This document shows positions 14,169 to 20,474 of a stretch of DNA of 20,474 nt, one piece after another. The translations under genes were made by a program, and so were the position numbers. Position 1 is the first letter of the stretch. Every line of letters starts with the position of its first letter. The stretch is from contig CAWVWF010000040.1 in the NCBI GenBank assembly GCA_963933885.1, positions 1-20,474 of the forward strand, read 5' to 3'. The stretch is from CAWVWF01 sp963933885 (GTDB taxonomy: Bacteria; Bacteroidota; Bacteroidia; Flavobacteriales_C; GCA-002722245). The notes under the pieces are model-generated. The model did no database searches. It saw nothing but the letters and a program-made list of their open reading frames with translations, and was not told the DNA's origin.

Positions 14169-14990
14169 TTACTTGATCTCGTTAAGTGGAGCTGATAGAT
14201 TTTTAAAACTTACTAAATCAAGTTTAATTGATCCGATTAATAAATCTGTTTCTAACCTAATTGGAACTTTGTTATCATCATCACTAACCCATAAAGTCAT
14301 ATCTTCCTCTTCTTTAAAAACTCTACCTTCTTCTACAATTGGTCTGAATTTTAAACAATTGAATTCACCTAAGTCTGTTTCGATTTCCTCTTTACCAAGG
14401 TATTTTATTTTCATAGGATACATCGATTTATCAAAGAATGTATTGATAACGTATGTTTGTCCAATTTTAGCATTCTGAAGATCTAACGTTCTCACATAAT
14501 AAAAAGCGGAGAGCATATCTTGAGTACTAGGTTTAAGCTCATAACTAGTTGTATCCTTTTGAGTAACTACAGCCTTGTTATTGAATTGATCGAAAGTAAT
14601 TCCTCTATCTAATTTATAACCACCTTCTCTAACATGTCTAACAAACTTCCAAGGTAAAACAGCTTCCTCATCGATGTATGTCTCGTAACGATCCTCAACT
14701 TTAAAAAACCAATTGAATGTTCCAAGAGACTTTGCTTTACCAACAACATGCATTGTTGACCTACCATTAATCATTACCGGTTGAGGTTGAATTTCTAATG
14801 TAGCTTTGGCTGCGTTAAACATTCCATAGCTCGCATCGTATTCTAAGACTTCTCCTTTACGAAAACTACTGTAATCAATACTTCTTAAACCAGCAAGATC
14901 AACAGCTTTTTGTTCTTCTGAAAAATCAGAAGAAAATGCAAAAATACCGAGTGATCCAAGAACTATAAAAACGATTGAGAGAGATTTCAT
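14169..14990 (-). CDS. DUF3108 exported protein
   Basis: This is a secreted or periplasmic protein of 273 residues in the DUF3108 family; function not established. The N-terminus is a signal peptide (MKSLSIVFIVLGSLGIFAFS). The family pattern follows: FRKGEVLEYDASYGMFNAAKA near 44–64, then beta-rich blocks including STMHVVGKAKSLGTFNWFF, VEDRYETYID, the DMLSAFYYVRTLDL helix near 158–171, LGEFNCLKFRP and the LWVSDDDNKVPIRLE strand near 232–246. A possible -7 box TATTTTTC (7 of 8) lies at 15008–15015, 17 bases before the start. It is 69 bases downstream of the large PurF-like gene on the same strand and could also be co-transcribed with it. It ends convergently with the GT2 gene. Confidence 0.87.
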   Translation of the reverse strand: MKSLSIVFIVLGSLGIFAFSSDFSEEQKAVDLAGLRSIDYSSFRKGEVLEYDASYGMFNAAKATLEIQPQPVMINGRSTMHVVGKAKSLGTFNWFFKVEDRYETYIDEEAVLPWKFVRHVREGGYKLDRGITFDQFNNKAVVTQKDTTSYELKPSTQDMLSAFYYVRTLDLQNAKIGQTYVINTFFDKSMYPMKIKYLGKEEIETDLGEFNCLKFRPIVEEGRVFKEEEDMTLWVSDDDNKVPIRLETDLLIGSIKLDLVSFKNLSAPLNEIK

Positions 14991-15059
14991 AAGGTATGAT
15001 TTGAACGGAAAAATACAATAATTATTCCACTGTGTTATGAATCTCTTTTCAATTGTTAT

Positions 15060-16961
15060 TTAGTATGCTCTAACGTCTTTACCTTCTACGTAATTAATGT
15101 AGGCTTGATTTACAACTCTATTACCACCTGGAGTTGGATAATCACCTGTGAAGTACCAGTCACCAAGATGATCAGGACATGCACGATGTAAATTATCTAC
15201 AGAGTTGTAAATAATTTCTACCTCAGCATTTAAATCCGCAGGTCTTAATAACTCAGAAATCTTAGCAGAAATTTGTTCGTCGGTAAACGGCTCATAAATC
15301 TTCTGAACGTGATTCACAATCTCTTCTTTAGGAAGTGCTGCTTGTTTTAAACAAAGGTCGTAAACTTCATTTATGATATGACTTTTACTTCCTTCTTTCA
15401 ATAAAGCGATAGCTGCAACAAAGGCGATAAAATCACCAAGCTTAGCCATATCAATACCGTAACAATCAGGATATCTTATTTGAGGAGCAGAAGAAACGAT
15501 TACAATTTTCTTAGGTTCTAATCTATCCATTATTCTCAGGATACTCTTTTTCAAAGTTGTCCCTCTTACAATAGAATCATCAATTAAAACTAAGTTATCA
15601 GTTCCTCTGTTGATTACTCCATAAACAGAATCGTATACGTGAGCAACTAAGTCATCTCTTCCAGAATCTTGGGAGATAAATGTTCTTAGTTTAACATCTT
15701 TGATAGGAATCATTTCGGCTCTACAGTTGATCTTGAAAATATCAGATAACTGTTCAGGCGTAATGTCATTACCAAGTGCTAGTATTTTTGTTTGTTGTTG
15801 TTTTGTTAATTCCTGATTTAAACCTGCGACCATACCATAGTAGGAAGACTCAGCTGTGTTAGGAATGTACGAAAAGACAGAGTTTTCAAAGTCGTGCCCA
15901 ACAGCGTCTAAAACCTGAGGAACTAAATATTTCCCTAATTTTTTACGCTCTTTATAAATATCAGCATCACTTCCTCTTGAGAAATAGATACGCTCAAAAG
16001 AACATTCTTTTCTTTCAAGTGGTTTGTTTATTTCATCAAAAGAAATATCACCGTTTTTCTTAATTACTAATGCTGTACCTGGATCTAATGTTTTTACATC
16101 TTCAAGTTTAACATTCATCGCAGTTTGAATTGCTGGACGTTCACTTGCTACAACAACGATTTCATCATCGATGTAATAATGACAAGGACGAATTCCAGCT
16201 GGATCTCTCAATACAAAAGCATCTCCATGACCAACTAAACCACACATTACATATCCTCCATCAAACTCTTTAGAAGCTTTTTTCAGAATGCTAGGAATAT
16301 TCATTTCCTCAGCAATTAATCCAGAAATTTCTTTATTTGATAAATTGTCTTTTTTATATTTTGCGAAAAGCTCTTCGTTTTCTTCATCGATAAAGTGACC
16401 GATTTTTTCAAGAACAGTAACTGTATCAGATTTTTCTTTTGGATGCTGTCCTAGGTTTACCAGTAAGCTGAAAAGTTCATCAACATTCGTAAGGTTAAAG
16501 TTACCTGCTAAAACTAGGTTTCTAGTTTTCCAGTTATTCTGACGAAGGAATGGATGACAATATTCGATGTTGTTTCCACCAAATGTTCCGTAACGAAGGT
16601 GACCTAAAAGTAGTTCTCCAACAAAACTTACGTTTTCTTTTAACCAAACTGGATCTTTTAATTTTTCCGGTTGATTTTTAGAAAGTTCCCAAAATTTAGA
16701 GTTGATTTTATCAAAAATTTCTTTGATTGGCTTATCGTTATTACTTCTATATCTAGAAATATATCTTTTACCAGGTTCAACATCTAATTTAATAGCAGCA
16801 ACACCAGCACCATCTTGTCCACGGTTATGTTGTTTTTCCATTAACAAGTACAGTTTATTCAAACCATACAATGCTGTTCCGTATTTCTTTTGATAATATT
16901 CGAGAGGTTTTCTCAAACGGATCATTACGATACCACACTCATGCTTAATTGGATCACTCAT
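15060..16961 (-). CDS. Large amidophosphoribosyltransferase-like (PurF-type) protein
   Basis: This is a class II glutamine amidotransferase joined to a phosphoribosyltransferase domain, the layout of amidophosphoribosyltransferase, which makes 5-phosphoribosylamine from PRPP and glutamine in purine synthesis. At 633 residues it is about 130 longer than usual and matches the long Bacteroidota paralogue, so it may not be the main PurF and I give no symbol. The nucleophile C9 follows a short removable leader (MSDPIKHE), as in Bacillus PurF. The HNRGQDGAG motif (45–53), GHLRYGTFG (120–128) with glutamine-binding R123, and S178-D179 are kept. The PRPP loop VLIDDSIVRGTT (458–469) is complete. The oxyanion motif is AGNFNLTN (152–159), where the usual form is HNGNLTN; see findings. 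A C-terminal extension of about 100 residues has an ACPDHLGDWYF element. Downstream on the same strand lies the DUF3108 gene. Confidence 0.88.
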   Translation of the reverse strand: MSDPIKHECGIVMIRLRKPLEYYQKKYGTALYGLNKLYLLMEKQHNRGQDGAGVAAIKLDVEPGKRYISRYRSNNDKPIKEIFDKINSKFWELSKNQPEKLKDPVWLKENVSFVGELLLGHLRYGTFGGNNIEYCHPFLRQNNWKTRNLVLAGNFNLTNVDELFSLLVNLGQHPKEKSDTVTVLEKIGHFIDEENEELFAKYKKDNLSNKEISGLIAEEMNIPSILKKASKEFDGGYVMCGLVGHGDAFVLRDPAGIRPCHYYIDDEIVVVASERPAIQTAMNVKLEDVKTLDPGTALVIKKNGDISFDEINKPLERKECSFERIYFSRGSDADIYKERKKLGKYLVPQVLDAVGHDFENSVFSYIPNTAESSYYGMVAGLNQELTKQQQTKILALGNDITPEQLSDIFKINCRAEMIPIKDVKLRTFISQDSGRDDLVAHVYDSVYGVINRGTDNLVLIDDSIVRGTTLKKSILRIMDRLEPKKIVIVSSAPQIRYPDCYGIDMAKLGDFIAFVAAIALLKEGSKSHIINEVYDLCLKQAALPKEEIVNHVQKIYEPFTDEQISAKISELLRPADLNAEVEIIYNSVDNLHRACPDHLGDWYFTGDYPTPGGNRVVNQAYINYVEGKDVRAY

Positions 16962-17003
16962 AATATACGAATTAATGATGCATTTATACTCTGCGAAAAT
17001 AAG

Positions 17004-17023
17004 CCTTTTATCTGTGTAAAAGG
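17004..17023 (-). other. Small hairpin between the HMA and PurF-like genes
   Basis: CCTTTTA and TAAAAGG form a perfect 7-base stem around a 6-base loop. On the minus strand it is followed by CTTATTTT, a poor U tract, so it may be a weak terminator for the HMA gene or nothing. It lies between the HMA stop (17052) and the PurF-like start (16961). No PurR-like operator was recognised. Confidence 0.3.
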
Positions 17024-17051
17024 GTAAATAAAAAAACTACTTTTTATCAAA

Positions 17052-17261
17052 CTAAAACTTTTCTATTTCAAACCCTGCGTTTTTTATAGCATCAATCACA
17101 AGAGCTTCATTGTCATCGTTTAATGTAACACTTAAGTGCTTGTCATTATGACTAGTATCAACCTCCCAGGAGGTGATATTTGGTAATTCATTTAAAAATG
17201 GAGTCACAGATTTAACACAACTTCCACAATTAATATTGGTTTTGAATTTTATGTTTTTCAT
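17052..17261 (-). CDS. Heavy-metal-associated (HMA) domain protein, CopZ-like
   Basis: This is a single-domain metal-binding protein of 69 residues of the ferredoxin-like HMA fold, as in copper chaperones that pass Cu(I) to P-type ATPases. The metal site is C12-G-S-C15 in TNINCGSCVKSV, following the first strand KNIKFKTNI; the usual start of the loop, MxCxxC, has N in place of M, which is common in Bacteroidota members. The second strand (SWEVDTS), third strand (HLSVTL) and the closing IKNAGFEIEKF helix and strand complete the fold. There is no signal peptide, so it is cytoplasmic. No copper ATPase or regulator gene is next to it, so its partner is elsewhere. Metal identity (Cu, or possibly Zn/Cd) is inference. 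Confidence 0.88.
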   Translation of the reverse strand: MKNIKFKTNINCGSCVKSVTPFLNELPNITSWEVDTSHNDKHLSVTLNDDNEALVIDAIKNAGFEIEKF

Positions 17262-17429
17262 ATTCTCTTTTTTAAGGCTAATTATAAAGGAATATAATTG
17301 TCTTCAATTCTCATTAATATTAACATCATTATTCTTTATTGAACTATCGATAAATTTAATCTGTTCATCGCGTTAATTATGTTGGTCGAATTCCTAAACG
17401 ATTTAATCTAAAATAAAAGTTGTTTAGTC

Positions 17430-17461
17430 TTGTAATTGATTCGGTTTATTGTTTAAATTTG
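17430..17461 (+). promoter_or_regulatory. Putative promoter of the large repeat protein
   Basis: TAAATTTG (17454–17461) is a full match to the -7 consensus TAnnTTTG. TTG (17430–17432) lies 21 bases upstream at the -33 place. This is the best promoter match in the window. It implies a start near 17467 and a leader of about 150 bases before the ATG at 17615. Confidence 0.55.
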
Positions 17462-17466
17462 CATTA

Positions 17467-17614
17467 TTATCGGGAACTTGATTTATTGTTTTGTCAGCTA
17501 AAGCACTATTAATCAATGGGATATTCATCGTGAAAATTGTCGTAACAAAAGATTACATCTTGCGTACAACGACCAAGGATTACGGGTAGATGAAAACCCA
17601 AAAAGGGTATTATA
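17467..17614 (+). promoter_or_regulatory. Long structured 5' leader of the repeat protein
   Basis: The predicted leader contains an outer stem of TTGTCGT (17537–17543) with ACGACCAA (17569–17576, one bulged base), enclosing a perfect small hairpin AAGAT-TAC-ATCTT (17549–17561). Next to the start codon ACCC (17596–17599) can pair either with the upstream GGGT (17584–17587) or the downstream GGGT (17605–17608), two exclusive folds. A short frame, ATG at 17590 to TAA at 17625 (MKTQKGYYNDS), overlaps the main start in another phase. A cis-acting control element is inferred; no known RNA family was recognised. Confidence 0.4.
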
Positions 17615-20474
17615 ATGATTCATAAAATACTGCTAGCAATTGGGGTTGTTGTAGCAACATTTTCTTTAGAAGCGCAGGAAACCTGCGCCTCAAATTCTCG
17701 ATTATATTGGGAATGGCCGTCTCATAACAATTGGTATGTTGGGAGTGGTGATTTCATTAATTTCAATAACGGTTCATTCGGTATTACATCAACAGGAAGT
17801 TCATATCCTTCATATGAAGGAACAACTACTATTAGTAATGATGCAGGGATTTTAAGTTTCTTTGGGAATGGTCCGAATGTTTGGAATGCAGCTGGTACTA
17901 AAACATGTAATGGCTGTATACCTGTAGGAGACGGGGGTACTGGAGATAAGAATAGCGCAACACAAGGAGTTATAACAGTTAGACATCCGTTAGACCCCAA
18001 TAATTTTTACATATTTAGTACTGATGATGCTGTAACTAGTGGTACGACAGGTTTTGGTTATACAACTTTTGATGCGGCAGGAAATGTTACGGCCGGAGCA
18101 TTTAGTTTAGGAAGCTGGAGGACCGCTGAAGGAGTGTCTGCAACTTTACATGATAATGGTGTAGATGTCTGGGTATCGGTTGTTAGGTCAAGTAATTCTG
18201 GAAAAATATATTCATTTTTAATAACATGTGACGGGGTTAGTACTTCCCCTGTTATTTCAACCACATCTCAAACTATCACTGGAGATTCGGAGCGTGGAGC
18301 GATAGAGTTTTCGCCTGATGGAAGTAAAGCTGTTGTTACTTCACAAACGAATTTAGATCAAGATCATTCAATTTATGTTTATGATTTTGATAATTCTACG
18401 GGAACATTTAGTAATGGAATTGGGATATCAGCAGTGTGGGGAGCATATTGGTGGTTAGCAGGAGCAGTTACTAATGTTTATGATGTTGAATTTTCTCCAG
18501 ATGGGAATAGAATTTACGTTTCAGGTGGTGGGGCAGGAAGTGTTACATCATTTGATATTTCTTCTGGAAATGCAACAACAATATTTAATTCGAAATCAAC
18601 AGTTGGTTCAGGAGGTAGTTTTGGAGCATTGGAGATAGGAGGTGATGGGAACATATATCATGCTGGTTATCAGTTTAATATAATCTCAGGTAATTTAAAT
18701 TCAGGAGCGGTTTCTTATTCAAGTGTTTCAGGAGTCTCTGTTGATTTAGGATTGCCAAACATGTACCTCCCACCTTTAGAAGAACCAGATATTCAAGAAG
18801 CAGGTCCATATTGTGATACAGTTTCCTCTGTAGATTTAAGTACAACTTGGATATGTTCGGGAGTGGATGCAGAAGATGCAACCAATAATCCAACAGCTTA
18901 TTCAGGGACAGGAATTACTAATCAAGCAATAGGAACATTTAGTCCATCAACAGCTGGTGTAGGAACTCACGAAATAATTTTCACATATTGTAGTGTTAAT
19001 GATACGATTTGGATTGTTGTAAATCCATGTGCAACTTGTACTTCTGAATTAGATGATATCGTTCCAGAAATTTGTGTTGGTGAAACTTATACATTAGATG
19101 GTTTAGTTACTGATCAAAGTACAACTGCAGGTGTTTGGACAATAGATTCATTCCCAACAGGAACATCACCTATTATAACAACTGTATCTGATACTGTTTT
19201 CGATGCTTCAAATTTAAGCGTTACTTCAGGAACTTATAAGTTATTATTTACTGTTACCGATGGAGCTGAAACTTGTTATGACTCAGTATATATTGTTGTA
19301 AATCCATTACCAACGCCCGACTTAGGGAATGATAGTTCTATTTGTATAGATGCTGCAGCAGTTGTTTTTGATGCCGGAACTTATGCATCATATTTATGGC
19401 AACCAAATTCGGAGGTGATTCAAACTATATCTACTTCAGTAGCTGGAGAATATATTGTAGCAGTAACCGATGGAAATGGTTGTACAGCTAATGATTCAGT
19501 AGTATTAACGATCAATCCATTACCAACACCCGCCTTAGGAAATGACAGTTCAGTCTGTATAGATGCAGCAGCAGTTGTTTTTGATGCCGGAACTTATACT
19601 TCATATTTATGGCAGCCAAACGGCGAAACAATTCAAACGATCTCAACTTCAATAGCCGGAGAGTATATAGTAACAGTAACTGATGCGAACGGATGTACCG
19701 CTAACGATTCAGTAGTATTAACGATCAATCCATTACCAACACCAGATTTAGGGAATGATAGTTCTATTTGTATAGATGCCGCAGCTGTAGTATTTGATGC
19801 TGGAACATATACTTCATACTTATGGCAACCAAACGGAGAAACAATTCAAACTATATCTACAAGTACAGCCGGAGAATATATAGTAACGGTAACTGATGCG
19901 AATGGATGTACCGCAAATGATTCAGTAGTATTAACAGTGAATCCATTGCCAACACCAGATTTGGGTAATGACAGTTCTGTATGTATAGATGCCGCAGCTG
20001 TAGTATTTGATGCCGGAACATATACTTCATACTTATGGCAACCAAACGGAGAAACAATTCAAACAATTTCTACATCAACAGCTGGAGAATATATAGTAAC
20101 AGTAACTGATGCAAATGGTTGTGAAGCCAATGATTCAGTAATATTAACGATCAATCCATTACCAACACCAGATCTAGGAAATGATTCTTCAATATGTATA
20201 GATGCTGCAGCCGTAGTATTTGATGCCGGAACTTATACTTCATATTTATGGCAACCAAACGGCGAAACAATCCAAACAATTTCTACATCAACAGCCGGAG
20301 AATATATAGTAACAGTAACTGATGGAAATGGTTGTGAAGCCAACGATTCAGTAGTCTTAACAGTAAATCCATTGCCAACACCAGATCTAGGAAATGATTC
20401 TTCAATCTGTATAGATGCAGCAGCCGTAGTATTTGATGCCGGAACTTATACTTCATATTTATGGCAACCAAACG
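17615..20474 (+). CDS. Very large secreted repeat protein, T9SS-type surface adhesin (3' end outside window)
   Basis: The frame is open from the ATG at 17615 to the window end (953 codons), so the C-terminus is not seen. The signal peptide is MIHKILLAIGVVVATFSLEA, cleaved near QETCAS. Residues 30–390 form the beta-rich, propeller-like N-terminal domain common in Flavobacteriales gliding and adhesion proteins: SFFGNGPNVWNAAGT, GVITVRHPLDPNNFYIFST, VDVWVSVVRS, and two blade-like FSPDG motifs (IEFSPDGSK near 229, VEFSPDGNRIYVSG near 291). Two cysteine-bearing Ig-like segments follow (about 399–485 and 486–562). From residue 563 come 71-residue Ig/PKD-like repeats. A T9SS C-terminal sorting domain is expected beyond the window (inference). 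Surface adhesion or motility is the likely role. No catalytic motif was seen. Short frames on the other strand here are shadows of the repeats. Confidence 0.88.
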   Translation, partial: MIHKILLAIGVVVATFSLEAQETCASNSRLYWEWPSHNNWYVGSGDFINFNNGSFGITSTGSSYPSYEGTTTISNDAGILSFFGNGPNVWNAAGTKTCNGCIPVGDGGTGDKNSATQGVITVRHPLDPNNFYIFSTDDAVTSGTTGFGYTTFDAAGNVTAGAFSLGSWRTAEGVSATLHDNGVDVWVSVVRSSNSGKIYSFLITCDGVSTSPVISTTSQTITGDSERGAIEFSPDGSKAVVTSQTNLDQDHSIYVYDFDNSTGTFSNGIGISAVWGAYWWLAGAVTNVYDVEFSPDGNRIYVSGGGAGSVTSFDISSGNATTIFNSKSTVGSGGSFGALEIGGDGNIYHAGYQFNIISGNLNSGAVSYSSVSGVSVDLGLPNMYLPPLEEPDIQEAGPYCDTVSSVDLSTTWICSGVDAEDATNNPTAYSGTGITNQAIGTFSPSTAGVGTHEIIFTYCSVNDTIWIVVNPCATCTSELDDIVPEICVGETYTLDGLVTDQSTTAGVWTIDSFPTGTSPIITTVSDTVFDASNLSVTSGTYKLLFTVTDGAETCYDSVYIVVNPLPTPDLGNDSSICIDAAAVVFDAGTYASYLWQPNSEVIQTISTSVAGEYIVAVTDGNGCTANDSVVLTINPLPTPALGNDSSVCIDAAAVVFDAGTYTSYLWQPNGETIQTISTSIAGEYIVTVTDANGCTANDSVVLTINPLPTPDLGNDSSICIDAAAVVFDAGTYTSYLWQPNGETIQTISTSTAGEYIVTVTDANGCTANDSVVLTVNPLPTPDLGNDSSVCIDAAAVVFDAGTYTSYLWQPNGETIQTISTSTAGEYIVTVTDANGCEANDSVILTINPLPTPDLGNDSSICIDAAAVVFDAGTYTSYLWQPNGETIQTISTSTAGEYIVTVTDGNGCEANDSVVLTVNPLPTPDLGNDSSICIDAAAVVFDAGTYTSYLWQPN
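19301..20474 (+). repeat. Tandem 213-bp coding repeats (five full plus part of a sixth)
   Basis: Units begin at 19301, 19514, 19727, 19940, 20153 and 20366, an exact 213-base (71-codon) period. The unit starts NPLPTPDLGNDSSICIDAAA and carries YLWQPNGETIQTI, AGEYIVTVTD and NGC-ANDSV. Two cysteines (unit positions 15 and 61) are kept in every full copy and could form a disulphide. Copies differ at only a few residues but at many silent sites. Neighbouring copies look most alike (third with fourth, fifth with sixth). The array continues past the window end. Confidence 0.95.

Larger units (their letters stand above)
17262..17614. other. 353-base divergent intergenic region
   Basis: This gap lies between the divergent HMA gene and the large repeat protein. 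The left half is plain AT-rich DNA and should hold the HMA promoter; the best minus-strand candidate, TATATTCC, matches only 6 of 8 positions of TAnnTTTG. The right half holds a promoter for the repeat protein (17430–17461) and a leader with hairpins (17467–17614). I saw no tRNA-like or known riboswitch structure. Confidence 0.5.

Noticed and set aside
17722..20471. Minus-strand open frames opposite the large repeat protein
   Set aside because: They are shadows of the coding repeats and propeller-like domain; the plus frame is continuous with a signal peptide.
19301..20474. CRISPR-like array because of regular repeats
   Set aside because: The repeats are contiguous, 213 bases long, in frame and code for protein domains; there are no unique spacers.

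Overview
The window looks like a chromosomal segment of a low-GC member of the Bacteroidota, most likely Flavobacteriales (perhaps near Crocinitomicaceae or Cryomorphaceae; this placement is inference). The reasons are the single-chain MurF–alanine racemase fusion, two secreted proteins of the type IX secretion (T9SS) kind, the long Bacteroidota-type amidophosphoribosyltransferase paralogue, promoters resembling TAnnTTTG, mostly weak or absent Shine-Dalgarno sites, and TAA as the commonest stop. I saw no tRNA, rRNA, CRISPR array, transposase or phage gene.

Left part, minus strand (1–2397): two unrecognised small acidic proteins (95–565 and 842–1288), an AlkB-like 2-oxoglutarate/Fe(II) dioxygenase whose stop overlaps the start of the second unknown protein, and a bacterial ferritin with its own strong terminator. 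A short REP-type sequence lies at 789–814. The ferritin promoter is divergent from that of murF-alr.

Central part, plus strand (2493–14165): murF-alr, a DUF1207 outer-membrane protein and a TatD-family nuclease form a tightly packed unit with gene spacings of -1 and +1 base. Next come a possible secreted papain-fold (NlpC/P60-like) protein and a small lipocalin-like lipoprotein with a strong terminator. Behind the terminator are a long two-armed palindrome of REPIN type and a degenerate copy of the lipoprotein gene's 3' end. Then follow a 516-residue T9SS type-B cargo protein, a phosphodiester-glycosidase-like protein, a GT4 glycosyltransferase, a DUF502 membrane protein, a periplasmic coiled-coil protein, riboflavin synthase and a WaaE-like GT2 glycosyltransferase. 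The theme is cell envelope and surface sugar.

Right part: on the minus strand, a DUF3108 exported protein, the large PurF-like enzyme and a one-domain copper-chaperone-like protein. On the plus strand a very large secreted protein begins at 17615 and runs off the window end. It has a propeller-like N-terminal half followed by near-identical 71-residue Ig/PKD-like repeats at an exact 213-bp period, and it is preceded by an apparent 150-base leader with nested hairpins.

Most of the window is ordinary housekeeping and envelope content. The points most worth a second look are the structured leader at about 17467–17614, the REPIN-like element with the gene remnant behind it (7815–7997), the tandem-repeat surface protein, the candidate papain-fold protein at 6659–7309, the altered oxyanion motif in the PurF-like enzyme, and promoter-like boxes sitting only 4–8 bases before the ATG of three genes.
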